Origin: CAUJGQ01 sp038325665
GTDB taxonomy: Bacteria; Chloroflexota; Dehalococcoidia; CAUJGQ01
Reading direction: 5' to 3'
NCBI GenBank assembly: GCA_038325665.1
Contig: JBBQJF010000050.1
Location: forward strand, 1-21,415
DNA: 21,415 nucleotides
Position numbers and translations under genes: made by a program. Below, piece by piece: positions 7,448-14,666 of the stretch. The notes under the pieces were generated by a model. That model was not told where the DNA came from, did not search any database, and was given only the letters and a program-made list of their open reading frames with translations. Position 1 is the first letter of the stretch, and every line of letters begins with the position of its first letter.

Positions 7448-7972
7448 CTATGCCGAGGGGTGCGCGACGAGCCGCTCCGTGAGTTCCAACACCACGTCGA
7501 TATCGAACGGTTTCAGTATCGCCATGGCAGCGCCCGCTGCCCGCGCCCGACGCACCGCGCGCTGATCGGCGGTCAGAAGCACGACCGGCGGCGGGTCGTG
7601 GTGTTTCTGCAGCCGCTCGAGTACTTCCCAACCGGAGAGCCGCGGCAGCGTGACATCAAGGAAGATGAGGTCGGGTCGAATTTCCGCGTAGCGATCAAGA
7701 GCCTCGAGTCCGTCAATTGCCGCACGAACCTTGTACCCGGCGCTAACCAACAATGCGTCAAGCAGGCGACGAATGGAGGGATCATCCTCGACGACGAGAA
7801 CGCTGTGTGAGTGTTCGATGGCAGCTTCCTCACGCGGGGGGTGGGAGGGGAAATGCGCCTCTCGCGAGACGGGCGGCCGAATTCTCGCGCATCCGCGAGA
7901 CACGATAGCAGCCCCGGTCCACGACCCGAGAATGGTTACTCGGACGGTATGCACGATTTCCGGCAGATGCAA
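7448..7972 (-). CDS. Stand-alone receiver (CheY-like) response regulator
   Basis: This is a single REC domain without an output domain, probably acting by protein contact in a phosphorelay. In the 174-aa longest frame the acidic cluster is VEDD (61-64), the phospho-acceptor is D106 (LIFLDVTLPRLSG), with T134 and K154 (LKPF). The ~51 residues before the domain (MHLPEIVHTVRV...) do not look like protein. A GAGGAAG ribosome site (7825-7831) sits 5 nt before an ATC codon at 7817-7819 that would give a 123-aa protein of exactly REC size. Two TCTCGCG palindromes lie in the upstream part. The true start is therefore uncertain: ATG at 7972, GTG at 7903, or the rare ATC at 7819. No cognate kinase is adjacent. 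Confidence 0.85.
   Translation of the reverse strand: MHLPEIVHTVRVTILGSWTGAAIVSRGCARIRPPVSREAHFPSHPPREEAAIEHSHSVLVVEDDPSIRRLLDALLVSAGYKVRAAIDGLEALDRYAEIRPDLIFLDVTLPRLSGWEVLERLQKHHDPPPVVLLTADQRAVRRARAAGAAMAILKPFDIDVVLELTERLVAHPSA
7860..7900. promoter_or_regulatory. Twin TCTCGCG palindromes upstream of receiver domain
   Basis: TCTCGCGAGA (7860-7869) is a perfect palindrome. TCTCGCG (7883-7889) and CGCGAGA (7894-7900) form a second one with a 4-nt centre. Both lie 30-80 nt upstream of the short start of the receiver gene, where an operator would be expected. Confidence 0.45.
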
Positions 7973-8114
7973 CGCTTCTGCAAGATCATGAGCCGCCTAT
8001 GAAGGGGTTGTAGCAGACGTTACGGAAGTCGTCAAACAGCGGGCTGCATATGTATGTCCGCGGATGACGACCGTCGGATCGCCGTCGCGTCGCGCAGCGC
8101 CCGCGCTCGGCAGC

Positions 8115-8142
8115 AAAAAGGGGCGGGAGTACATCCCGCCCC
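8115..8142 (-). terminator. Intrinsic terminator of the CsbD gene
   Basis: On the minus strand a perfect 9-bp GC-rich stem (GGGGCGGGA with TCCCGCCCC, 5-nt loop, 8120-8142) is followed directly by TTTTT (8119-8115). It lies 22 nt after the csbD-like stop codon, a standard rho-independent layout. Confidence 0.88.
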
Positions 8143-8164
8143 GAAACCCGTATGGAGACCACGC

Positions 8165-8368
8165 CTAGTGCTTGATCTTATCCTTGACCGCGTCGGCGGC
8201 GTCGCCGACCGCCTCCTTCATTTTACCCAATGCGCCCTGCGCCTTGCCCTCGGCCCGCTCCGACTCGCCACGCGCTTCGAGGTCACGGTCGCCGGTCACC
8301 TCGCCGGCCTTGTCCTTGGCCCAGCCCGTGCCTTCCTTGACTTTGCCTTCTGCCTTGTCGCGATCCAT
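8165..8368 (-). CDS. CsbD-family stress protein
   Basis: This 67-aa, highly charged, Lys/Asp/Glu/Ala-rich protein begins MDRDKAEGKVKEGTGWAKDK, a hallmark of the CsbD family, and ends in amphipathic helix repeats (GKMKEAVGDAADAVKDKIKH). CsbD proteins are small soluble proteins induced under general stress in Bacillus and many other bacteria. Their biochemical role is not settled. A strong AAGGAG lies 8 nt before the ATG. The gene is monocistronic: it has its own terminator at 8115-8142, a possible TATAGT -10 at 8419-8424, and a 17-bp palindrome at 8392-8408 in the leader. Length and composition are normal for the family. Confidence 0.93.
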   Translation of the reverse strand: MDRDKAEGKVKEGTGWAKDKAGEVTGDRDLEARGESERAEGKAQGALGKMKEAVGDAADAVKDKIKH

Positions 8369-8391
8369 TGTCGATTCTCCTTTGGTACCGC

Positions 8392-8408
8392 GGCCATCCC
8401 GGATGGCC
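8392..8408. promoter_or_regulatory. 17-bp palindrome in CsbD leader
   Basis: GGCCATCC-C-GGATGGCC is a perfect palindrome between the putative -10 and the ribosome site of the CsbD gene. It would act as a repressor operator or a small leader hairpin. Confidence 0.5.
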
Positions 8409-8418
8409 CCTCATCACG

Positions 8419-8424
8419 ACTATA
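8419..8424 (-). promoter_or_regulatory. Possible -10 of CsbD gene
   Basis: The minus strand reads TATAGT 50 nt upstream of the ATG. No housekeeping -35 is visible at normal spacing. An alternative stress sigma factor is possible but not shown. Confidence 0.38.
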
Positions 8425-8656
8425 GAATCGCACGCGTTTTAGCCGTCCCACATAGCACGGGCGGTCTACTTACACCGGCGACTTCCTACGCCCATCCGTG
8501 GTTCGAGTACCATCCCTGATTGTTGAGCCGTGGCTCGGGCGATGGGAGCGACCTCCCCGCTACCCCGCGTCCGCGACGGAGGCAAGTCCCACCTACCCCT
8601 GCCTCGCGTGGCTGTTCCGGCATGGCGGGCGGGAAGGTGGCCGCGCGGTCAGGTGC

Positions 8657-10609
8657 TTACAGCATTCGGGTCGCTGGTCGCGCCGGGACACGGCTGCCAC
8701 GCGCGGGGCGCGGGCGAGGCGCTCGCGGCGACGGCGGAGGCGGCGACGGCGGCGCGATAATCGTCCCCGGTGGTCCGATCTGCACATCGAACAGCGACCC
8801 GCGATGAAGGGTGCAGGCCGGTAGTCGTTCGAGCAGAGCCGCGAGCGCGTCGTCGCCCGCGGGCACGGGTATGTCCGCGCCGCATGCACGCACGTCCGCG
8901 ACCGTGAGGCGCGCATCGGTTCCCCGTGCCGCCCACTCTCGTTCCAGCGCGGCACAGAGTGCGCGTCGCAGCTCTGGTCCGGCGAGTCCCGCGCCCGCGA
9001 CGTACTCCCAGCCATCCGGCGCGGGTGATACGCTCAATACCCGGGTGATTTCCCCCGCGCTGTGGCAGCCGAGCAGCGACATCATTGCCGCTTCCGACAG
9101 CCATCCGCCGGCGCCGACCGTCGCGCAGGCAGCCGCGACGCGATCACCCGCCTGCCGCGTGCGCGCTGCAAAGTCGCCGTAGCGCCGCTCGGCCACCTCG
9201 AGCACGGCATGGACGGGCGCCGATTCGCGGTACGGCACCACCGGGAAAGGCAGGCCGGTGAGCGCACTGACCAACGGCTCGGCGACGACCAGCACGAGCG
9301 GGATATCCGGCGATAGCTGCTCTAACGATTGTCGCTTGCGCGCGATATATCCCGGTGTCCAAAACCCAGCGACCTCGACAAACACCCGCAGGTCGCCCCG
9401 ATCGAGCGCAAAGTCCGGGATCAGCACACGACCGCCCGCCAAAAGTGGCGCGGGTTCGCGCACCAGCCGCCAACCGCCCGCCCGCCCCTGCCGGCGCAGC
9501 GCCGCGAACTCGCGCGCCATTCGCGCCTCGACTTCGCTGTCGTACGACGACGCCCGGGCATGAGAGTCGTGGGCGAACTCTACATCCAGTCGCGGTGCGC
9601 TGTCATCCTCGTCCAGCGTGTAAGCACTCGTGCCGGCGCCGGCCGCGATGTCCGGCTCCGGCTCGGTGCCGGCGAGTCCGGGAACGCGGAGCAGCGCGTC
9701 GTCCAGGGCGAGGAGGTAGGATCGCTCGTGGAGCACGAGGTGCGCGACTGCTTGGTCCCGCCGGTCGAGCTGTCCCAGCAGCCGGAGGGCAACGGTTGCC
9801 AGCCGCGATCCGGCGGCCGCCGGTGGACCGACCACGGCGTCGGGACCGGAGAGCGTGAGCCGGAACACACCCCCGCCCACGGTAGAGGTCGTGGCCGTGT
9901 CCAGCGCGTCCGCCTGTTCGACATCGCAGTAGACGCCGAGACGGCGACAGATCGCGTACAGCCGGCGGAGCAGCCCGCCATCCGGCGCATGGACGGTGAA
10001 GATGATGCGCTCGGCCTGGCGCAGCATGGCGGCGAGCGCCGCGCGATTGTAGCGTGCGATCATGTCGCGCACGGAGGGCGCCGGGCCGAGCGGTCGCAGT
10101 ATCGCCTCGTCCTCGGCGTCGAGTGTCAGCGCGGTATCAAGCGTTTCCACCGGCGCCGCCGGCAGCGATAGCGACGCGGACAGCAGCGCCATCGCCTCGT
10201 CCCGCCGCGCGCTAGGGACGAAGCCGGGGAACACGCCGTTGACCACATCGAACAAGCGCAGACGTAACGCCGAGGGAGTGGCGATGCCCGCGGCGCGGAG
10301 CGCGGTCGCGACCGGCTCCGGCAGCGCCTCATCGAAGTCGCGCGCTGTCCAGCGGTACCAATCCATGCATACCGCCGCCAGCGCGCGGCCCAGTCGCCTG
10401 TCGCCGGCAATCTCGGCCGGCACGTCGCCGTCGTAGTCGCGTCGCGACCGGCCGGCATGCGAGGCGAGATAATCCGCCACCCCTGCCACGGCCGCGGTGG
10501 TCCGCCGGTCGGCGGGATGGCTTAGGAAGGCGACATGCGCGGCCGGAGGGGCGCCGGGAGCGCCGCGCCGGGACCGCCAGCGCACATCGGCGAGTGAGAG
10601 CGCACTCAT
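8657..10609 (-). CDS. Bax1-like nuclease (DUF790), partner of XPB
   Basis: Bax1 (DUF790) is a structure-specific endonuclease that binds archaeal XPB helicase and cuts bubble or fork DNA in repair. This 650-aa protein lies immediately after an XPB gene, overlapping it as ATGA (10606-10609), which matches the archaeal xpb-bax1 gene order. The nuclease core is visible at about 355-435: YDSEVEARMAREF, then VLIPDF (D399) and VFVEVAGFWTPGYIARK, a PD-(D/E)XK-like series with E412 and K425. The N-terminal ~350 residues contain the expected long helical region (FDVVNGVFPGFVPS; DMIARYNRAAL). The last ~35 residues are Pro/Arg-rich (PPSPPPPSPRAPRPRP), a tail that looks unstructured and may be lineage-specific. 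The assignment rests on motif order and neighbour. The biochemical role in bacteria is inferred. Confidence 0.88.
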   Translation of the reverse strand: MSALSLADVRWRSRRGAPGAPPAAHVAFLSHPADRRTTAAVAGVADYLASHAGRSRRDYDGDVPAEIAGDRRLGRALAAVCMDWYRWTARDFDEALPEPVATALRAAGIATPSALRLRLFDVVNGVFPGFVPSARRDEAMALLSASLSLPAAPVETLDTALTLDAEDEAILRPLGPAPSVRDMIARYNRAALAAMLRQAERIIFTVHAPDGGLLRRLYAICRRLGVYCDVEQADALDTATTSTVGGGVFRLTLSGPDAVVGPPAAAGSRLATVALRLLGQLDRRDQAVAHLVLHERSYLLALDDALLRVPGLAGTEPEPDIAAGAGTSAYTLDEDDSAPRLDVEFAHDSHARASSYDSEVEARMAREFAALRRQGRAGGWRLVREPAPLLAGGRVLIPDFALDRGDLRVFVEVAGFWTPGYIARKRQSLEQLSPDIPLVLVVAEPLVSALTGLPFPVVPYRESAPVHAVLEVAERRYGDFAARTRQAGDRVAAACATVGAGGWLSEAAMMSLLGCHSAGEITRVLSVSPAPDGWEYVAGAGLAGPELRRALCAALEREWAARGTDARLTVADVRACGADIPVPAGDDALAALLERLPACTLHRGSLFDVQIGPPGTIIAPPSPPPPSPRAPRPRPARGSRVPARPATRML

Positions 10610-12021
10610 GCGTCGCCCTCCTTGCCCGGTCGAGGCCGCGCCGGGGTCAGCTCCTGGCGGCGGCGTTTTGCCACCCCTGGTTCGGCCGTTTGGCGGGTGA
10701 TTAATTCGTACAAGATCGCGCCGCCGGCCTTGGGACGCAGGATGCGCCCGAGGCGCTGGATGTGCTCACGGCGCGTGCCGCTGCCGCTGAGGACGATCGC
10801 GACCGAGGCGTCGGGCACATCGACACCCTCGTTGAGCACGCGCCCGGTTGCCAGCTTTGAATACGCGCCCGCGCGGAACCGCTCCAGGATCGCCCGACGC
10901 TCGGCGATCGGTGTGTTGTGGACGATGACCGGGATGCACAACCGCCGCCCCAGCTCTTCGACCGCGGCGTTGTACTCGGAGAAGATCAGCACCCGCTCGT
11001 CGCGGTGGCGCTCCAGCAGCTCCTCCACCACCGACAGCTTGCTCCGTGCCCCGAAGGCGATCCGGCGCGCCTTCTGATGGGCGCGGAGGGCGTCGTAGGC
11101 TAGCGGGTCGCCGCCGCTGCGACGCAGCACCAGCCGCTCGAATTCCTCCGCCGAGCGCACGCGCAGCCCGCGGGCGGCGAGATAGCCGCGATAGGTCTTC
11201 GTATGGGCGTCGTACTGTGCCCGCTCGTCCCGCACCAACGAGACCTCCACGCGCCGTTCCTCGTACGCGGAGATATGGCCGGTGCGCGCCAGCTCTTCCG
11301 GGCCGCGTCGGTAGACTTCTGGTCCGATCAACGCCGGCAGATGCTCATGGCCGCTATCGCCGCGCTCCGGGGTGGCGGAGAGACCGAGCCGGTGCGGCGC
11401 GATCGCGCCCTCGGCGATACGGCGGTAGGCGGGCGCGGGCAGATGGTGAACCTCGTCGGCGATCAGCAGTCCGAAGCGGGTTAGCAGCCGCGGATGCCGG
11501 GCCGCCGATTCATAGGTGATCACGGTCAGTGGACGGATCTCCTGAGTTCCGCCGCCGAACACGCCGACACCATCGGGCGGCGCATCGAGTCCCGTTTGCA
11601 GGGCGGTGCGCCACTGGGCGAGTAGATCGAGCGTCGGCACCAGAACCAGTGTCCACAGCCGGAGCGCGTGTGTCGCCAGCACGGCCAGAAACGTCTTGCC
11701 CGCGCCGGTGGGCAGCACGACCACGCCCCGCCCGCCGGCAGCCCGCCACGCGGCCAGCGCCTCGGCCTGATACGGGCGGGGAAGCTGAACAACGCGGGTA
11801 GGGAAGGGCAGTTCCGGGCGGAGCGGAAAGGTGAACCGCGCGTCCGCCCCGAGCGCCGCCTCGATTTCGGGCAGATGCAGCGGCATCGCGCGGTGGCCGT
11901 GCAGCCGCGCGTCGAAGCGCATACGCTCGCGCACCGCCGCGGGCAGGCGGTCAAGCCCGTCCGGTTCGTCCGGCATCAGCAGCAGATCATTTCCGCGCAG
12001 GGACACGGTGACAAGCGACAT
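10606..12021 (-). CDS. Archaeal-type XPB DNA helicase (SF2)
   Basis: XPB (ERCC3/Rad25) is a 3'-5' SF2 helicase that opens DNA in eukaryotic and archaeal excision repair. This 471-aa protein has the compact archaeal size. An N-terminal damage-recognition-like segment spans about 1-75. Motif Q/I is RPYQAEAL...LPTGAGKT (K109), motif II is DEVHH (189-193), motif III is LSATP (214-218), and motif VI is QRLGRILRP (422-430). The thumb-like insertion (YRGYLAARGLRVRSAEEFER, about 277-296) resembles archaeal XPB. The segment that carries the RED motif in archaeal XPB reads ERGD here (219-222). The gene is translationally coupled to the Bax1-like nuclease. A possible TATACT -10 lies at 12060-12065. It is an unusual companion to UvrC and suggests lateral origin from archaea or an old shared system. 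Confidence 0.92.
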   Translation of the reverse strand: MSLVTVSLRGNDLLLMPDEPDGLDRLPAAVRERMRFDARLHGHRAMPLHLPEIEAALGADARFTFPLRPELPFPTRVVQLPRPYQAEALAAWRAAGGRGVVVLPTGAGKTFLAVLATHALRLWTLVLVPTLDLLAQWRTALQTGLDAPPDGVGVFGGGTQEIRPLTVITYESAARHPRLLTRFGLLIADEVHHLPAPAYRRIAEGAIAPHRLGLSATPERGDSGHEHLPALIGPEVYRRGPEELARTGHISAYEERRVEVSLVRDERAQYDAHTKTYRGYLAARGLRVRSAEEFERLVLRRSGGDPLAYDALRAHQKARRIAFGARSKLSVVEELLERHRDERVLIFSEYNAAVEELGRRLCIPVIVHNTPIAERRAILERFRAGAYSKLATGRVLNEGVDVPDASVAIVLSGSGTRREHIQRLGRILRPKAGGAILYELITRQTAEPGVAKRRRQELTPARPRPGKEGDA

Positions 12022-12059
12022 GCGGCGCTCCCCATTGCCGGCGACGGGCCAGCGGTATC

Positions 12060-12065
12060 AGTATA
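12060..12065 (-). promoter_or_regulatory. Possible -10 of xpb-bax1 operon
   Basis: The minus strand reads TATACT within an AT-rich patch, 38 nt before the xpb ATG. The ATG itself has a GGGGAGCG ribosome site. No clear -35 is seen. Confidence 0.38.
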
Positions 12066-12235
12066 TCTATTCGGAGAGCGGCGCCGGCGCGGGCGACGAG
12101 TGGGACCAAGGCAACCCGTGGGGTTGTCCCTACCACGGAACAGGGACCAGCCCCGGAAGGCGTGGCCCGGTGGGCCGCCTCAGAGCGCGGGGTATGCAAT
12201 CGGTTTGTGTAGAGGTGCGCGAGGGACGCTCGGGG

Positions 12236-12270
12236 GCCTCCGGCGATTGATTCGTGCGATCGCCGGAGGC
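12236..12270 (-). terminator. 12-bp hairpin after the Bat block
   Basis: GCCTCCGGCGAT (12236-12247) and ATCGCCGGAGGC (12259-12270) pair perfectly around an 11-nt loop, starting 11 nt after the stop of the TPR gene. There is no T-run, so termination would depend on the stem alone or on Rho. Confidence 0.5.
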
Positions 12271-12281
12271 GCGCCCGCGAG

Positions 12282-13232
12282 CTACTGGTCCTTGGTCGTG
12301 CTCCCCGGCGGCGGGGCGGGTATCTGTGCTTGGCGCTGGCGCTGCTGTTCGGTGAGGATGTCGAGCACACGAAGCGCGTCCTCAATCGAGATGCCGCGCT
12401 CGAACCGCGCCACCGCGTCTTTCAGATCCTGCTCGGTGGCCGCGGCGGCGCGCGCCGGTTGACCGGGACCAGGTGTTCCCTGGCGGCCGCCGCCGCTGGT
12501 GACCTGTCCCGGCTGGCCCTGGCCCGGCTGCTGGCCTTGCCCGGGCTGTGGCTGCCCCTGTCCCTGCTGTTGGCCTTGTGGCTGACCTTGGCCTTGGCCT
12601 TGTGGCTGACCTTGACCTGGTTGTGGCTGCTGGCCCTGGCCCTGTGGCTGACCGTCCCCCGGTTGTGGCGGCTGGTCCTGGCCGGCTTGTTGCCCCGGCG
12701 GCTGCTGGCCAGGCCCGGGGGTGGGCGACTGTTGTGCTTGCCGTGCCAGCCGTTGCTGTTCCTGCTGCTCTGTCGAACGACGCAGTGCGACCTCGAGGTT
12801 GTACTTGGCGTCGGCGTCGGATGGGCTGAGGATCAGGGCGTTGCGGTACGACTCGTACGCTTCGCGCCACCGGTCCTGACGGGCGAAGTGGTTGCCAAGG
12901 GCGTAATAGGCGCGAAACCGCGTGTCGTTGGCGCCGATGGCCGCCGCCTTTTGTGACTCGCTGACCGCACGGCTGAACTGGCCCATGCGGTGCAGCGCAT
13001 TCCCGCCGTTGTAGTTCACCTCGGTGAGGTCGGGCCGCTCGACTGCCGCACGCTGGTACGTGTCGAGCGCGTTCTGGTGGTCGCCGTTCCGATACGCCCG
13101 ATTACCTTCCTGGTTCAGTCGCTCGGCCTCGCCGCCGGTCGCGCGACACGCGATAAGCACCACGGCGGCGGGCAGCAGACAGCACACGGCGAAGATGCGG
13201 CCGTACCGGCGTCCGTCTCGTGCACTGCTCAT
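12282..13232 (-). CDS. TPR lipoprotein of Bat operon (BatC-like)
   Basis: This 316-aa protein appears exported and lipid-anchored. A hydrophobic N-terminus ends in a lipobox (VVLIAC, C29). Three to four tetratricopeptide units follow at about 35-150 (EGNRAYRNGDHQNALDTYQR; GNALHRMGQFSRAVSESQKA; GNHFARQDRWREAYESYRNA; DAKYNLEVALR). Then comes a 90-residue Gln/Gly/Pro low-complexity segment (about 169-260) and a C-terminal helical part with EDALRVLDILTEQQRQRQ. TPR proteins that end in KYNLE-like helices with a short C-terminal segment are typical BatC/BatE partners of BatA/BatB VWA proteins. A GGAGGG ribosome site precedes the ATG. It is the last gene of the block, 75 bp after batB. The role is probably scaffolding; the substrate is unknown. 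Confidence 0.85.
   Translation of the reverse strand: MSSARDGRRYGRIFAVCCLLPAAVVLIACRATGGEAERLNQEGNRAYRNGDHQNALDTYQRAAVERPDLTEVNYNGGNALHRMGQFSRAVSESQKAAAIGANDTRFRAYYALGNHFARQDRWREAYESYRNALILSPSDADAKYNLEVALRRSTEQQEQQRLARQAQQSPTPGPGQQPPGQQAGQDQPPQPGDGQPQGQGQQPQPGQGQPQGQGQGQPQGQQQGQGQPQPGQGQQPGQGQPGQVTSGGGRQGTPGPGQPARAAAATEQDLKDAVARFERGISIEDALRVLDILTEQQRQRQAQIPAPPPGSTTKDQ
12453..12728 (-). repeat. Gln/Gly/Pro low-complexity tract in TPR lipoprotein
   Basis: Codons for GQ, PQ and QP dipeptides recur, with units such as PQGQGQ and QPQPGQGQ. This gives an internally repetitive DNA stretch prone to slippage and length change. It separates the TPR domain from the C-terminal helix and probably forms a flexible spacer. 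Confidence 0.8.
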
Positions 13233-13307
13233 CGATCCGACCCTCCGTCCACGGTGGAAGCGCTGTCGCCCCGCCTCCTGATCGCCGCGACCTCCGGCAT
13301 TAGTATC

Positions 13308-14354
13308 TCACGCCGCCTGATCCCGTCGCCGGCCGAGCAGTCCGCGACCGGGCGCGCCCGCGCGTTGCCCGCGACGACGCTGGTCGGGAATGAGAAATTC
13401 GAGCGCGAGCAGTACTAGCGCGATGGCCGCGAACGGCTGGAAGCGCTCAATCGGGAGTGTCCCTTCCTGACTTTCGAACTTCGTTCGCGCCAGCCGGCCG
13501 ATCTCCTCGGCAATATCAGCGGCGGGATCATCGCCGTTGCCGTCGACGTAGCGCCCGCGGCCCGCCCCGGCCAACTGGCGCAACGTGCCATCGTCGCGGC
13601 GGCTGGTGGCGGCCGTGGCGGCCGGTTCCGGGGTCCGGCGGTCTGTCGTGCCTCTCGTGCGCGGGATGACGATGGCGCCGCCCGCATCGGTGCCCACGCC
13701 CATGGTGTAGACGAGGATGCCGCGATCACGGGCGGATCGAACCGCGTCCTGGGGTGAACCGGCTAGATCCTCGCCGTCGGAGACGATCAGCAAGACCTTT
13801 CCGCGCGTGTGGTCGTCAGTGGGAAACGACGTCACGCCGACGCGGATCGCGTCGCCGATACCGGTGCCCGCCGCTAGGCCACCCTCTTTGATCGCGGCCG
13901 ATTGGATCAGTTCGCGCGCCACGCCCATATCCGTCGTGAGCGGCATGCGCAGCGCTGCCGTACCGGCGAATACCACCAGCCCGACCCGGTCACCCTGGAG
14001 CCGGTCGAGCAGGCCGCCCAGGATCGCCTTGGTGTGGTCGAACCGGTTCGGGCTGACATCCGTCGCGAGCATGCTCAGTGAGACATCGAGCGCGATCATC
14101 ACGTCGTTGCCCTCTCGCGGCAGCAGCACCTTCTTGGAGCCACGCTGCGGACGCGCCGCCGCCAGGACGACGAACGCCAGAGCGCTCAACAGAAGCGCTG
14201 CCTTCAGTGCCCGCCGCCCGCCGCTCGCCCGCGTGCCGCCGCCTATCAGCCGCCGCACCGCCTCCCGCCGCCACCGCGCCAGCCACACCAGCGCCGCCGC
14301 TACCGGCAGCAGTCCGACCATCAAGAATAGTAGCGCCGGTGTCCCGAAGTTCAT
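13308..14354 (-). CDS. BatB-like VWA-domain membrane protein
   Basis: This 348-aa membrane-anchored von Willebrand factor A protein is part of a Bat (Bacteroides aerotolerance-type) operon. Two N-terminal helices (about 6-25 and 49-66) precede the VWA domain. The metal-ion site is DVSLS (90-94), with a T in the TDMGVAR segment and a D in IVSDGEDLAG. A C-terminal helix (FAAIALVLLALEFLI) gives the usual BatA/BatB topology. The start was placed at 14354 because GGGAG lies 5 nt upstream; the frame opens 27 nt earlier without support. A Thr/Arg-rich loop (RTRGTTDRRTPEPAATAATS) interrupts the domain late. It lies downstream of batA across a 310-bp repeat-filled gap and upstream of the TPR gene. Confidence 0.9.
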   Translation of the reverse strand: MNFGTPALLFLMVGLLPVAAALVWLARWRREAVRRLIGGGTRASGGRRALKAALLLSALAFVVLAAARPQRGSKKVLLPREGNDVMIALDVSLSMLATDVSPNRFDHTKAILGGLLDRLQGDRVGLVVFAGTAALRMPLTTDMGVARELIQSAAIKEGGLAAGTGIGDAIRVGVTSFPTDDHTRGKVLLIVSDGEDLAGSPQDAVRSARDRGILVYTMGVGTDAGGAIVIPRTRGTTDRRTPEPAATAATSRRDDGTLRQLAGAGRGRYVDGNGDDPAADIAEEIGRLARTKFESQEGTLPIERFQPFAAIALVLLALEFLIPDQRRRGQRAGAPGRGLLGRRRDQAA

Positions 14355-14363
14355 AACACTCCC

Positions 14364-14666
14364 GAGTAGGTGACAGGTCATACGTTACGGGCACGGGTCA
14401 TAGGGGCGAATCGCGGGGTGTGGGGTACAGGTCGCTGGGAGGTAGGACGGGGCATAAGGGGATAGGAAGACGACGGCGGGTGAGGTTGCTGGCCATCCGG
14501 GGACGTTTCGGCATCGTGTATGCTCGCGTCTCGTATATCGCTCCGGCCATGTTCCTACCCCCCCTGAGCCGTGGCTACTTTCCCCTGTCCCTCGTTCCCT
14601 ATGACCCCTGCCCGTGACCCATAAACCGTGACCCGCGCCCTATGAACTGTCACCTGTCACCTACTC
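14364..14666. repeat. Inverted arms of heptamer repeats between batA and batB
   Basis: The gap is filled by degenerate 7-nt units with GG recurring every seven bases: GAGTAGG, TGACAGG, TCATACG, TTACGGG on the plus strand from 14364, and the same opening units GAGTAGG, TGACAGG, TGACAGT, TCATAGG on the minus strand from 14666 inward. The outer 13 bp (14364-14376 and 14654-14666) are perfect inverted repeats. The batA stop codon lies inside the right end. About 65 bp in the middle (14475-14545) are not obviously periodic. No gene is seen inside. Confidence 0.8.

Noticed and set aside
8500..8520. tRNA-like T-loop (GGTTCGAGTACC)
   Set aside because: The loop resembles a T-arm, but the closing C61 is missing and no acceptor, D or anticodon stem can be found around it.
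9329..10171. 280-codon open frame on the plus strand
   Set aside because: It is antisense to the Bax1-like gene, Arg/Gln-rich, has no ribosome site or family motif, and is explained by high GC in the opposite frame.
11668..12462. 264-codon open frame on the plus strand
   Set aside because: It runs antisense through the start of the XPB gene and the end of the TPR gene and has a low-complexity, Arg/Gly-rich composition.
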